A program made the translations under genes and the position numbers. The notes under the pieces are model-generated. The model had not been told where the DNA came from and made no database searches. It worked only from the letters and a program-made list of their open reading frames with translations. Of a DNA stretch of 64,000 nt, positions 54,066 through 62,572 are shown piece after piece (the first letter of the stretch is position 1; every line of letters starts with the position of its first letter). Origin of the DNA: Cohnella endophytica (GTDB taxonomy: Bacteria; Bacillota; Bacilli; Paenibacillales; Paenibacillaceae); assembly GCF_003628305.1 (NCBI RefSeq), contig NZ_RBZM01000001.1, positions 248,001 through 312,000 on the forward strand, written 5' to 3'.

Positions 54066-55163
54066 TTGGAACTTATAAGCATTATGGGCATAGGTACTTC
54101 CGTTCCGGCTTATTGTCTAGATCAAGAAGACGCATTGCGCCGATTGAGGGAAGCATTGAAAGAACGGCCGGAAGTCGCGAGGTGGGCGCAGCGCATTTTT
54201 ACTCATTGCGGAGTGGATACACGATATACATGCGAACCTAACCTATTGGAACCTGCGAATCGATGCCGATATGTCCCCTCGACACCCGAATTAACTATCC
54301 CCACGACGGAAGAACGCATGACCCTCTATCAGAAGGAATCTATTTTATTAGCGGTGGAAGCAGCCCAGAAGGCGCTTGCCGACAGCCGGAATCGGCCACA
54401 AGATATTACCCATCTGATTATGGTGAGTTGCACCGGTTTATTCCTTCCTGGGTTGGATGCGGAGCTTATTTGGCGCCTTGATCTTCGCGGAGACGTACAT
54501 CGAGTCCCGTTGACATTCATGGGTTGTGCCGCCGGTCTAACGGCTCTTCGACAATCGGAAGAGATCGTGCGAAGGGAACCGGAAGCCAGAGTGCTGGTTG
54601 TCACCGTGGAATTGTGCACCCTTCATATTCAACCTTCTTTTGATAAAGAACACCTCTTTACCGCCGCTTTCTTCGGTGACGGCGCATCGGCGTGCGTTGT
54701 TGGAATGACGGATCGAGAGCATAGTGTAGGGTTTGCCATACGCAAGTCTAATTCGGTCATGTTGCCGAACACCTTGGATAAAATGAAATGGACGGTTGGG
54801 AATTACGGATTTCAATTGCATCTTTCCCCGGAAATTCCCGGGCTGATTGCCAAAGAAGTTCCTGAAGTTTTCAAATCATTCTGGGGAGACGATTCTTTGC
54901 CGGCATTTTGGGCGATCCACCCCGGGGGCAGAGGAATCATCGATTCTCTGCAATCCGCATTCCATCTCTCGGATTCGCAAACGGGAGCTAGCCGCTCCAT
55001 CCTGCGTCAATATGGCAATATGTCTTCGGCAACCATTTTGTTCGTGCTGGCACAATTGAGAGAAGATCAATTCCGGACAAATGAAGGGTTCAAGGATGGA
55101 GTCGCACTAGCATTCGGCCCCGGAATGACTGTCGAACTGATGCGCATTTCGTACCAACCATGA
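54066..55163 (+). CDS. Type III polyketide synthase
   Basis: 365 residues. Chalcone synthase fold with catalytic triad C154 (TFMGCAAG), H285 (WAIHPGGRG) and N318 (YGNMSSA); the 33-residue His-Asn spacing equals that of plant enzymes. Condenses malonyl-CoA units on an acyl starter to give pyrones or resorcinols; bacterial relatives (BpsA, SrsA) use long fatty acyl starters. TTG start at 54066 chosen because AGGAGG lies nine bases before it and the family N-terminus begins there; the frame is open upstream into the promoter. Overlaps the methyltransferase gene by four bases. Confidence 0.93.
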   Translation: MELISIMGIGTSVPAYCLDQEDALRRLREALKERPEVARWAQRIFTHCGVDTRYTCEPNLLEPANRCRYVPSTPELTIPTTEERMTLYQKESILLAVEAAQKALADSRNRPQDITHLIMVSCTGLFLPGLDAELIWRLDLRGDVHRVPLTFMGCAAGLTALRQSEEIVRREPEARVLVVTVELCTLHIQPSFDKEHLFTAAFFGDGASACVVGMTDREHSVGFAIRKSNSVMLPNTLDKMKWTVGNYGFQLHLSPEIPGLIAKEVPEVFKSFWGDDSLPAFWAIHPGGRGIIDSLQSAFHLSDSQTGASRSILRQYGNMSSATILFVLAQLREDQFRTNEGFKDGVALAFGPGMTVELMRISYQP

Positions 55164-55903
55164 CATCAGGTCGCGGATTTCGACATCGCTCTTCAGAGCC
55201 AGAATTGATGGACGATTTTACGCAGGGCGGAGACAAGCTTCAGGAAGCGTTGCGGCATTTGCGACGGTTAAACCGGATTCTGAGAGCCAATGGTCCGGCA
55301 CTATACGGAGTTAAACGTCTATGGAATAGGTCCGGTAGACCGGACAGGTTAACTATTCTTGATGTCGGTTCCGGCTCTGGCGACATTAATCGCCGGATAC
55401 TGAAATGGGCGGATAAACAAGGCGTAAAGATGAGGGTTATTCTGGCTGACGTCACCGAGGAAGCTCGAGCAGAGGCGGAACGTTTATTCCGAAACGACTC
55501 TCGAGTTTTATTTGTCAAACAAGATTTATTTGACCTAGTATCTGAGCAAGCGGATATCGTGACCGCATCCCAATTCGCCCATCATTTTTCAAAGGAGCAT
55601 ATGCCGTCGATTGTAGAGCAGATGCTGAAGGTCTCGCGTATGGGAGTAGTCATAAACGACATTCACCGGCATTGGATTCCATGGGTAGCCGTGTGGTTCG
55701 TAACCCGCTGCATCTCCGGCAATAGGTATATCCGGCATGACGGCCCTCTATCCGTGGCCAAAGGCTTTCGCGGCTCGGATTTCCGTTCTCTCGCCCGAAG
55801 GATTGAGAGTTCGGGCATGACGTACAGCTGGAGACCGTTATTCCGTTATGCCGTTATTGTTCCCAAGCAACGGGAGGCCGAGACGAATGAAAACGGAATT
55901 TGA
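55160..55903 (+). CDS. SAM-dependent methyltransferase of polyketide operon
   Basis: 247 residues. Class I methyltransferase: motif I LDVGSGSGDINRR, acidic loop ILADVTEEAR, post-motif QFAHHFSKEHM. Likely methylates the polyketide product (O- or C-methylation cannot be told). ATGA overlap with the synthase and 17-base overlap with the oxidoreductase gene indicate coupled translation. Confidence 0.88.
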   Translation: MTSGRGFRHRSSEPELMDDFTQGGDKLQEALRHLRRLNRILRANGPALYGVKRLWNRSGRPDRLTILDVGSGSGDINRRILKWADKQGVKMRVILADVTEEARAEAERLFRNDSRVLFVKQDLFDLVSEQADIVTASQFAHHFSKEHMPSIVEQMLKVSRMGVVINDIHRHWIPWVAVWFVTRCISGNRYIRHDGPLSVAKGFRGSDFRSLARRIESSGMTYSWRPLFRYAVIVPKQREAETNENGI

Positions 55904-57026
55904 TGCAATAGTGATCGGCGCGGGCGTTGCCGGAAGCAGTATGGCCTATTCTATGGCCAAGCAGGGTTGGCAGGTGGCTCTTATCGATAAGGAAATGTTT
56001 CCTCGTCATAAGGCTTGCGGGGAGTTTCTATCGCCAGAATCGTTAGGAACGTTGAGAGCTCTAGAATTGGATGGGGTCGTAGCTTCCTATGAGCCCTCTC
56101 TCATTACAACGGTGCGTCTTCACACGGAACGCGGCGTTTCGTTGGCAATTCCCTTAGCCGGTCCGGCAATGGGGTTAAGCCGTCATGTATTGGATGCCGG
56201 CATACAACAAGCGGCGCAACGTAAAGGGGTTAGCGTGTACATCGGAAGAACGGCGACGAATGTTACGAACAATTCGAATGGACATCATGTTGAACTTTCC
56301 TCCAAAGACGGTAAGTCGCAACTTTACGCCCGAACCGTTATAGCGGCTTGGGGCAGACGACCTTTGCACGGTTTTCAAGCGTCTAGGCAGAAAGCTAACA
56401 ATAGGGCATTCGTGGGAATAAAATCGCATTACTCCAGATCCGACTCAGACCCTGCAGTCGATCTTTATTTTTTTCAAGGCGGGTATATCGGGATTTCTCC
56501 CATTGAAGGAGGACGTTTGAACGTTGCAGCCCTACTCTCTAATACCGCTTTCAAGAAGCTCGGAGGAACTGATGCTATTCCTACGATTCTGAAGAGAGCT
56601 ATTGAACGGATACCCGCTTTGCAAAGAAGAATAGAGCATGAGATCGTGGTATCCGGAAGTCAATCGGCTACATTTCCGGTAAAGATTCAACCAAAGCCGA
56701 ATGGATGGAGCGGGATTCCTTGTATTGGCGATGCGGTTGCGGTTATTCCTCCGTTCTGCGGAGACGGTATGGCGATGGCTTTGCGCTCGGTGGAACTTTG
56801 CGCTCCGTTGGCTAACTCCTATCTGCTGGGAGATTGCGCGTATACGAAATGGAGAGAAGTCTATACCGGGCTGATCAGGCAACAGTTTTCCAGTACGCTA
56901 AGATGGGGAAGCTTGCTTGAACGCTTGCTGTCGAATTCCATGTTATCTTCATGGTTACTGCGATTGGGTTCGATTGCGCCGGCGACGGCGGAGAAGTTGG
57001 TTCGGGCGACAAGGCTGCGAGGATGA
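55887..57026 (+). CDS. FAD-dependent oxidoreductase (geranylgeranyl reductase/hydroxylase-like)
   Basis: 379 residues. Rossmann motif VIGAGVAGSSMAYSMA, then PRHKACGEFLSPES and the second FAD motif GIPCIGDAVAVIPPFCGDGMAMA. The group includes flavin hydroxylases and geranylgeranyl reductases, so ring hydroxylation or double-bond reduction of the product is possible. ATG at 55887 follows GGGAGG by nine bases. Confidence 0.87.
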   Translation: MKTEFDAIVIGAGVAGSSMAYSMAKQGWQVALIDKEMFPRHKACGEFLSPESLGTLRALELDGVVASYEPSLITTVRLHTERGVSLAIPLAGPAMGLSRHVLDAGIQQAAQRKGVSVYIGRTATNVTNNSNGHHVELSSKDGKSQLYARTVIAAWGRRPLHGFQASRQKANNRAFVGIKSHYSRSDSDPAVDLYFFQGGYIGISPIEGGRLNVAALLSNTAFKKLGGTDAIPTILKRAIERIPALQRRIEHEIVVSGSQSATFPVKIQPKPNGWSGIPCIGDAVAVIPPFCGDGMAMALRSVELCAPLANSYLLGDCAYTKWREVYTGLIRQQFSSTLRWGSLLERLLSNSMLSSWLLRLGSIAPATAEKLVRATRLRG

Positions 57027-57046
57027 TTCAGAAAGGGGTGATGGAG

Positions 57047-58315
57047 TTGAAAAAAAGGGTTGTCGTTTCGGGGATGGGCTGCGTCACCCCGATCGGACCG
57101 GACAAGGAGTCCACTTGGCAGAATGCGATTAAAGGCGTTTCCGGTATTAATTGCCTTTCGGACGAGCTAACGAAGGATTTATCGGTAAAGCTGGCCGCGG
57201 AACTCAAAGGCTTCGATCCTCTTGAATATATGGATGTCAAAGAAGCCAGAAGAACGGACCGATTCATCCAGCTTGCCATTGCGGCAGCCGACGAAGCCGT
57301 GCGGGACAGTGGGCTAATTATGGGTCATAACGCGGATCCGCATCGCACAGGGGTGTGGATCGGAAGCGGAGTCGGAGGAATCACGACATTCGAGACGGGA
57401 ATGCGCGAAGTTGTTCAGAAAGGCTATGGACGGGTTTCGCCTTTTGCGCTGCCAATGTTCCTACCTAACATGGCCGCAAGCCGCGTCGCGATTCGATTGG
57501 GCGCCAGAGGGTTTACGGGCTGTACGGTAACCGCATGCGCATCGGGATCGCAATCGATCGGCGAAGCATTCCGAGTCATCCAAAGAGGCGAAGCTGAGGT
57601 TATGATTTCCGGTGGCGCGGAAGCACCCATTTGCCCTATCGGATTGGCCACTTTCTCCGCAATGAGAGCTCTGTCGTTACAAACCGATCCATCTCAAGGG
57701 AGCCGTCCCTTCGATAAGAGACGTGACGGATTCGTAATGGGGGAGGGTGCTGGCATGCTCGTATTGGAATCTTGGGATCATGCCCAAGCTCGCGGAGCGG
57801 AAATACATGCCGAATTGCTCGGATATGGATCTTGCGGGGAGGGCTTTCATATCGCGGCTCCTCGTCTTGACGGCAGCGATTGGGCGAGGGCAATGTTCTT
57901 AGCTTTGGATGATGCCGAGTTAACTCCGGACAGGATCCAATATATTAATGCCCATGGGACAAGCACGTTGCTTAATGACTTAACGGAAACAAGAGCCATT
58001 AAAGAAGTGTATGGCCCTCATGCATACGACGTTTGTATCAGCTCGACGAAATCCATGACAGGACATCTCTTAGGGGCTTCGGGCGCGGTGGAAGCGGTTT
58101 TGTCCGTCCTTGCATTGAATAAGGAGATCATACCCCCGACCATCAATTACGAGGAGCAGGATGAGGAGATGGATCTCGATTACACACCTAATATAGCCAG
58201 ACGCAAGAAATTAGACGCGGTCATGTCCAATACGTTTGCATTCGGCGGCCATAATGCCGTATTGATATTCAGCAAAAACCCACATGAGATCCCCACCAAG
58301 CGACTCTTGATATGA
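57047..58315 (+). CDS. Beta-ketoacyl-ACP synthase (FabF/KAS II type) of polyketide operon
   Basis: 422 residues from the TTG at 57047. Cys-His-His triad kept: C164 in TACASGSQSI, His in NAHGTSTLLND and His in GHLLGASGAVEA. Extends acyl-ACP chains; in this operon it may make a special starter chain rather than serve housekeeping fatty acid synthesis. AAAGGGGTGAT, complementary to the 16S tail, lies before this start. ATGs at 57041 and 57023 (overlapping the previous stop) are alternatives. Overlaps the transporter gene by four bases. Confidence 0.88.
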   Translation: MKKRVVVSGMGCVTPIGPDKESTWQNAIKGVSGINCLSDELTKDLSVKLAAELKGFDPLEYMDVKEARRTDRFIQLAIAAADEAVRDSGLIMGHNADPHRTGVWIGSGVGGITTFETGMREVVQKGYGRVSPFALPMFLPNMAASRVAIRLGARGFTGCTVTACASGSQSIGEAFRVIQRGEAEVMISGGAEAPICPIGLATFSAMRALSLQTDPSQGSRPFDKRRDGFVMGEGAGMLVLESWDHAQARGAEIHAELLGYGSCGEGFHIAAPRLDGSDWARAMFLALDDAELTPDRIQYINAHGTSTLLNDLTETRAIKEVYGPHAYDVCISSTKSMTGHLLGASGAVEAVLSVLALNKEIIPPTINYEEQDEEMDLDYTPNIARRKKLDAVMSNTFAFGGHNAVLIFSKNPHEIPTKRLLI

Positions 58316-60384
58316 TATATCGAAAAATGACTTCCTTTGCGATTCGGTATTCTTCTTTAGTGCTTGGCTTTTGGATTGTTCTGACGGTCTTCTTTGCTTC
58401 GCTCGCCGTACAACTGCCTAATGCGCTAGGCGATCACGGACTGGTGACCGAGGGACAATATGCGCAAGTTCAAGAGATAATGTCCCGCGAATTTCATCTG
58501 CCGGAAGAGCCTGTCATTGTTCTCTTCGAGAATCAAACGGGTAAGTCTAAACGAGCCTTTCATTCCTTTATTTCGCGAACTTTGGAGCATATCCAGAGAA
58601 TTAGAGGAGTGAATGTTGCATCATCCCCGCTTGAACGGCAAGGAATGGAGAAGGGGAAGGTTGCATACGCTCTCCTATCCGTTCTTCCGGGTTCCGCTCA
58701 TGACAAGAGTCGTGCTATAGATCGGATCCGTGAAGAGATATCGGGTGATCACAGCTTTAGTGTCACCTTGACTGGAAAACCGGTCATTCAGGAGGACGTG
58801 AACCGCTCAAGTAAACATGACTTGAAGGAAGCGGAAAGAATCGGCGTTCCTGTTGCTTTCATATTGTTGGTCTTTACTTTGGGTGGGCTGTTACCGGCGG
58901 TCATTCCCATTATTGCCGGCGCCATGACCGTGATCATCGCAATGGGAATCATGTACGGGATCGGTGTTTACGGCGGAATGACTTTGTCGGTCTTTGTGTA
59001 CAATGTGATTCCAATGGTTGGGATGGCCGTATGTATCGACTTTGCCCTGTTGATGGTCAGCCGTTTTCGGGAAGAAAGAGTTCATCTATCCGTTAACGAA
59101 GCGCTATTGAGAACAATGGCAACCTCAGGGAGAGCTGTAGTGGTTTCTGTCGGTTGCGTTATCCTGGCTCTTATCTCAACGTTTTATATTCGTATGCCTA
59201 TATTCAATTCGGTTACTTTAGGGACTCTCGTCGTCCTCGCGGTATCGCTGCTGATCAACCTTACTTTAGTTCCAGCCCTGCTCTATACGCTTCGCAGACG
59301 CATTTATTCTAATCGTCCTCCTAGAAATATTCGGAGAAGAAGTCCGTGGCTTTCATTCATTTCTACCGTGATGAAACGACCTCTGGCCTCGGCAGCGATG
59401 GCGATTGTTGTACTATCCGTGTGTTTGTTTCCTATCCACACTATGCAAGTCAGTGTTCCAGGCCCTGAGTCTCTGCCTAAAAATACGGAGTCTCGAATGA
59501 CTGCAGAGGCTCTATTGGAACGGCTCCAACCTCCTTATGTTTCGCAGGTGTCGATAATCGTGAAGGACAAAAATGGAGAGGGCGGAGCGGGTCTCCAAAG
59601 CCGGCGAACCGTAACTCTAATAAGTCGCGAAATTGGACAAGATCCTAGAGTTATTAAATTGGATACTATTAAGTCATCTGTAAAAGGGGGACTATACTTC
59701 ATAACCGTGTGGCTGCATGGGAACGAAACGTCGAAAGAAGTGATGCAGTGGGTTCGCGACCGTACAAATCAGTTTGCCGAATCGAACGTCTTAATAGGAG
59801 GAGAGCCGAAATATCACCAGGAAATACATGACGAAATTTTCTCCCGGATGAAATATGTTCTTCTGTTCGTGATCCTATCCAACTTGATCGTCTTGTCCGT
59901 AGCATTCCGTTCGATCTTAATACCGTTAAAAGCCATTACTATGAATCTTGTCAGCATAGGAGCATCGTTCGGTATTTTAACGTGGATATTTCAAGAGGGT
60001 AGATTTGGATTGGAGCCTACCGATATTGCGATCATGATTCCCGTGTTTATCTTTGGTTTAACCTTCGGGATCAGTATGGATTACGGCATATTCCTCCTGT
60101 CAAGAATTCAAGAGTGTTACAGGGATACGGAGGATAACGACCATGCGATCCGGGAAGGACTGACGGTTTCGGGTAAAATCATCACTTCCGCCGCAGCGAT
60201 CATGATCGCCGTAACCGCACCATTTGCTCTTGCCGACATTGCGGGAGTCAAGCAACTTGGAATTGGCATCGCGACCGCCTTATTCCTAGATGCGACGATT
60301 GTCCGTATGTTATTGGTACCTTCCTTAATGAAATTATTCGGGAAATGGAATTGGTGGATGCCATTTGCGAAAAACAAAGGATAG
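58312..60384 (+). CDS. MMPL/RND-family lipid exporter
   Basis: 690 residues in two homologous halves, each with one membrane segment, an outer loop domain of 130-150 residues and about five more membrane segments. Membrane Asp residues in MVGMAVCIDFALLMVSRFRE and FGISMDYGIFLLSRIQE fit proton-driven MMPL transporters, which export lipids and siderophores (mycobacterial MmpL). Last gene of the operon and the likely exit for its product. ATG overlaps the ketosynthase stop. Confidence 0.92.
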   Translation: MIYRKMTSFAIRYSSLVLGFWIVLTVFFASLAVQLPNALGDHGLVTEGQYAQVQEIMSREFHLPEEPVIVLFENQTGKSKRAFHSFISRTLEHIQRIRGVNVASSPLERQGMEKGKVAYALLSVLPGSAHDKSRAIDRIREEISGDHSFSVTLTGKPVIQEDVNRSSKHDLKEAERIGVPVAFILLVFTLGGLLPAVIPIIAGAMTVIIAMGIMYGIGVYGGMTLSVFVYNVIPMVGMAVCIDFALLMVSRFREERVHLSVNEALLRTMATSGRAVVVSVGCVILALISTFYIRMPIFNSVTLGTLVVLAVSLLINLTLVPALLYTLRRRIYSNRPPRNIRRRSPWLSFISTVMKRPLASAAMAIVVLSVCLFPIHTMQVSVPGPESLPKNTESRMTAEALLERLQPPYVSQVSIIVKDKNGEGGAGLQSRRTVTLISREIGQDPRVIKLDTIKSSVKGGLYFITVWLHGNETSKEVMQWVRDRTNQFAESNVLIGGEPKYHQEIHDEIFSRMKYVLLFVILSNLIVLSVAFRSILIPLKAITMNLVSIGASFGILTWIFQEGRFGLEPTDIAIMIPVFIFGLTFGISMDYGIFLLSRIQECYRDTEDNDHAIREGLTVSGKIITSAAAIMIAVTAPFALADIAGVKQLGIGIATALFLDATIVRMLLVPSLMKLFGKWNWWMPFAKNKG

Positions 60385-60416
60385 AGAAAGACTGAATTAA
60401 CGGAACCTCGTAGTTC

Positions 60417-60445
60417 TTGAAATTAAAAATGGAGTATGATAAAAT
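60417..60445 (+). promoter_or_regulatory. Promoter of the ABC-F leader transcript
   Basis: TTGAAA, 17-base spacer, TAAAAT. Transcript would start near 60452, giving a leader of about 240 bases. Confidence 0.65.
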
Positions 60446-60481
60446 TCGTTTTAATTAATGAATGGAGTTGAAGAGAACGAT

Positions 60482-60595
60482 GTGATTTTTCTTGCTAATA
60501 ATAATAAAACAATATCGCGATTTTTCGCATGTTTTATTTTTTATGGGCAAGAAAGTTACTTTTTCTTTTCACTCAAACAATATATCCTTATCTAA
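60482..60595 (+). CDS. Leader peptide controlling the ABC-F gene
   Basis: 37-codon frame from a GTG at 60482 (GAAGAG six bases before); an in-frame ATG at 60458 would make 45 codons. The sequence ends with GQESYFFFSLKQYILI. Codons for Glu-Ser-Tyr-Phe lie exactly on the RNA segment that can open the attenuator, so a ribosome stalled by antibiotic would change the folding. Typical design of leader peptides before ABC-F and Erm genes. Confidence 0.65.
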   Translation: MIFLANNNKTISRFFACFIFYGQESYFFFSLKQYILI

Positions 60596-60668
60596 CTCGC
60601 TTGCGGGTTGGATTAACTGTATTTATTTGAGCTACAAGAAAGTAACTTTCTTGTAGCTTTTATTTATT
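60549..60668 (+). promoter_or_regulatory. Transcription attenuator (anti-terminator/terminator pair)
   Basis: AAGAAAGTTACTTT (60549-60562) is the exact complement of AAAGTAACTTTCTT (60639-60652), which is also part of the terminator stem. The two structures exclude one another. A small hairpin AACTCGC/GCGGGTT (60594-60609) lies between. Confidence 0.75.
60631..60668 (+). terminator. Attenuator terminator of ABC-F leader
   Basis: GCTACAAGAAAGT and ACTTTCTTGTAGC form a 13-base palindromic stem followed by TTTTATTTATTT, 22 bases before the gene start. Confidence 0.9.
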
Positions 60669-60689
60669 TCCCTACAGGAGGATTATTTT

Positions 60690-62168
60690 ATGTCATTAAT
60701 TAATGTTACGAACCTGACGTTTGCGTATGAGGGCAGCTACGATAACATATTCGAAAACGTTAATTTTCAAATCGATACCGATTGGAAATTAGGATTTACG
60801 GGAAGAAACGGTAGAGGTAAGACAACCTTTCTGGGCTTGTTGCTTGATAAATATGAATACAGCGGAAAAATCTCCGCTAAAGTCGGCTTTGATTATTTCC
60901 CTTTTCATGTCGAGAATAAGGAATACAATACCCTTGATGTCATTAACGACATCCATCCAGACTATCAACATTGGGAATTAATGCGCGAACTTTCCTTGCT
61001 TAAGGTTTCCGAGGATGTCTTATATCGGCCCTTTGAATCGTTGTCGAACGGAGAGCAGACGAAGGTGTTGTTAGCCGCATTATTTCTGAAAGAAAACAAT
61101 TTCCTATTAATCGATGAACCGACCAATCATCTTGATCGGAAGGCAAGAAAACTCGTTAGTGATTATCTCAATACGAAAAGCGGATTTATTCTCGTGTCTC
61201 ACGACAGATCGTTTTTGGATAACTGCGTCGATCACATTCTTTCCATTAATAAGACCAACATAGAAATTCAAAAAGGTAATTTCTCCGATTGGTGGGAAAA
61301 CAAAAAGAGACAAGACAACTTCGAGCTGGCGGAGAACGATAAGCTAAGAAAAGACATTAAACGGTTGTCGGATGCCGCCAGGCGAACGAGCAATTGGTCG
61401 GACGAAGTGGAAAAAACGAAAAACGGCACAAGAAATTCCGGTTCCAAAGTAGACAAGGGGTATGTCGGCCACAAGGCAGCTAAAATGATGAAACATTCTA
61501 AAGGAATCGAACAAAGACAGCATTCCGCAATCGAAGAAAGGTCAAAGCTCCTCGTAAATATTGAAAGCTCCGAAAGCTTAAAAATTTCGCAGCTTGCTTT
61601 TCATAAAAATCAACTTGTCGAGCTCGAAAACGTTTCGATTTATTATGGCGAGAAGAAGGCTTGCGCGGATATCAGTTTTACGATCGAGCAGGGAGATCGG
61701 ATTGCGCTATCCGGTAAAAACGGCTCCGGAAAATCGAGCATTATTAAGCTCATTTGCGGTGAAGATATGAACTATACGGGCACTTTCAGAAAGGGAAGTC
61801 AGCTTAAAATATCTTATGTTTCGCAGGACACCTCGCATCTTCAAGGCAATTTATCGAATTACGCAAGCGACAACGGGATTGATGAAAGTCTATTTAAAGC
61901 GATTTTACGAAAGCTTGATTTCTCCAGGGTTCAATTCGAAAAGGATATTTCGACTTTTAGCGGCGGTCAAAAGAAGAAAGTGTTGATTGCAAAAAGTCTT
62001 TGCGAGAAAGTTCATTTGCATATTTGGGATGAACCGCTTAATTTTATTGACGTTATTTCCCGCATGCAGATTGAAGAGCTGCTGCTTGAATACTCGCCAA
62101 CTCTTCTTTTCGTGGAGCATGACAGCGAATTTTGCAAAAATATAGCTACAAAGATCATTGAATTCTAA
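60690..62168 (+). CDS. ABC-F ribosome protection protein, Lsa type
   Basis: 492 residues, two ATPase domains and no membrane part. Domain 1: GRNGRGKTT, LSNGEQTKV, LLIDEPTNHLD. Linker about 195-300, rich in Lys/Arg/Asp helices (the antibiotic-resistance 'P-site' arm). Domain 2: GKNGSGKSS, FSGGQKKKV, IWDEPLNFID. This is the Lsa/Vga-type group that dislodges lincosamides, streptogramin A and pleuromutilins from the ribosome. Exact subtype is not settled by eye. AGGAGG eight bases before ATG; regulated by the attenuator leader upstream. Lower GC than its neighbours, which hints at transfer. Confidence 0.9.
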   Translation: MSLINVTNLTFAYEGSYDNIFENVNFQIDTDWKLGFTGRNGRGKTTFLGLLLDKYEYSGKISAKVGFDYFPFHVENKEYNTLDVINDIHPDYQHWELMRELSLLKVSEDVLYRPFESLSNGEQTKVLLAALFLKENNFLLIDEPTNHLDRKARKLVSDYLNTKSGFILVSHDRSFLDNCVDHILSINKTNIEIQKGNFSDWWENKKRQDNFELAENDKLRKDIKRLSDAARRTSNWSDEVEKTKNGTRNSGSKVDKGYVGHKAAKMMKHSKGIEQRQHSAIEERSKLLVNIESSESLKISQLAFHKNQLVELENVSIYYGEKKACADISFTIEQGDRIALSGKNGSGKSSIIKLICGEDMNYTGTFRKGSQLKISYVSQDTSHLQGNLSNYASDNGIDESLFKAILRKLDFSRVQFEKDISTFSGGQKKKVLIAKSLCEKVHLHIWDEPLNFIDVISRMQIEELLLEYSPTLLFVEHDSEFCKNIATKIIEF

Positions 62169-62198
62169 CCTGAATGCAATTAATTAATCGGAAAGATA

Positions 62199-62234
62199 AA
62201 TAAACACAGCTACTTCAAAGTAGCTGTGTTTATT
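62199..62234. terminator. Bidirectional terminator after ABC-F gene
   Basis: AATAAACACAGCTACTT and AAGTAGCTGTGTTTATT form a perfect 17-base palindrome with a two-base centre. Confidence 0.9.
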
Positions 62235-62261
62235 AAATAGTTAGAGCCCGAAGAGTTTACC

Positions 62262-62486
62262 CTAATCTTGCGAATAAGCCGCTTCGTCCTGGACTTCCTC
62301 GCGGAAGCTATTTAAACTTTCTTTGCGACGTTCGTTTTTTTCTTCGATTTGATTGCGTTCCGTATCGCTAATTTCGGAGGAGAATTCGTTTAAGTAATCT
62401 TCTGCTTCGTGCATGTTTTCCTCTGTATTCTGAATACTTTGCTGTAAGTGCTCCACATTATCCGCTCGATTATCCGGTTTTGCCAT
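62262..62486 (-). CDS. tlp: Small acid-soluble spore protein, Tlp family
   Basis: 74 residues. MAKPDNRADNVEHLQ and the final KNERRKESLNSFREEVQDE match the Tlp spore protein family. Expressed in the forespore in Bacillus; marks this organism as an endospore former. AGGAGG lies nine bases before the ATG at 62486; ATG at 62489 directly before it is equally possible. Confidence 0.9.
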   Translation of the reverse strand: MAKPDNRADNVEHLQQSIQNTEENMHEAEDYLNEFSSEISDTERNQIEEKNERRKESLNSFREEVQDEAAYSQD

Positions 62487-62572
62487 CATTTATCGCCTCC
62501 TGGTCGTTAAAGCGCTCTAGTGCGCTAACAAGTAGCTTGGACTTTGGGGACTCTTTTTATGCATTCTCCGAT

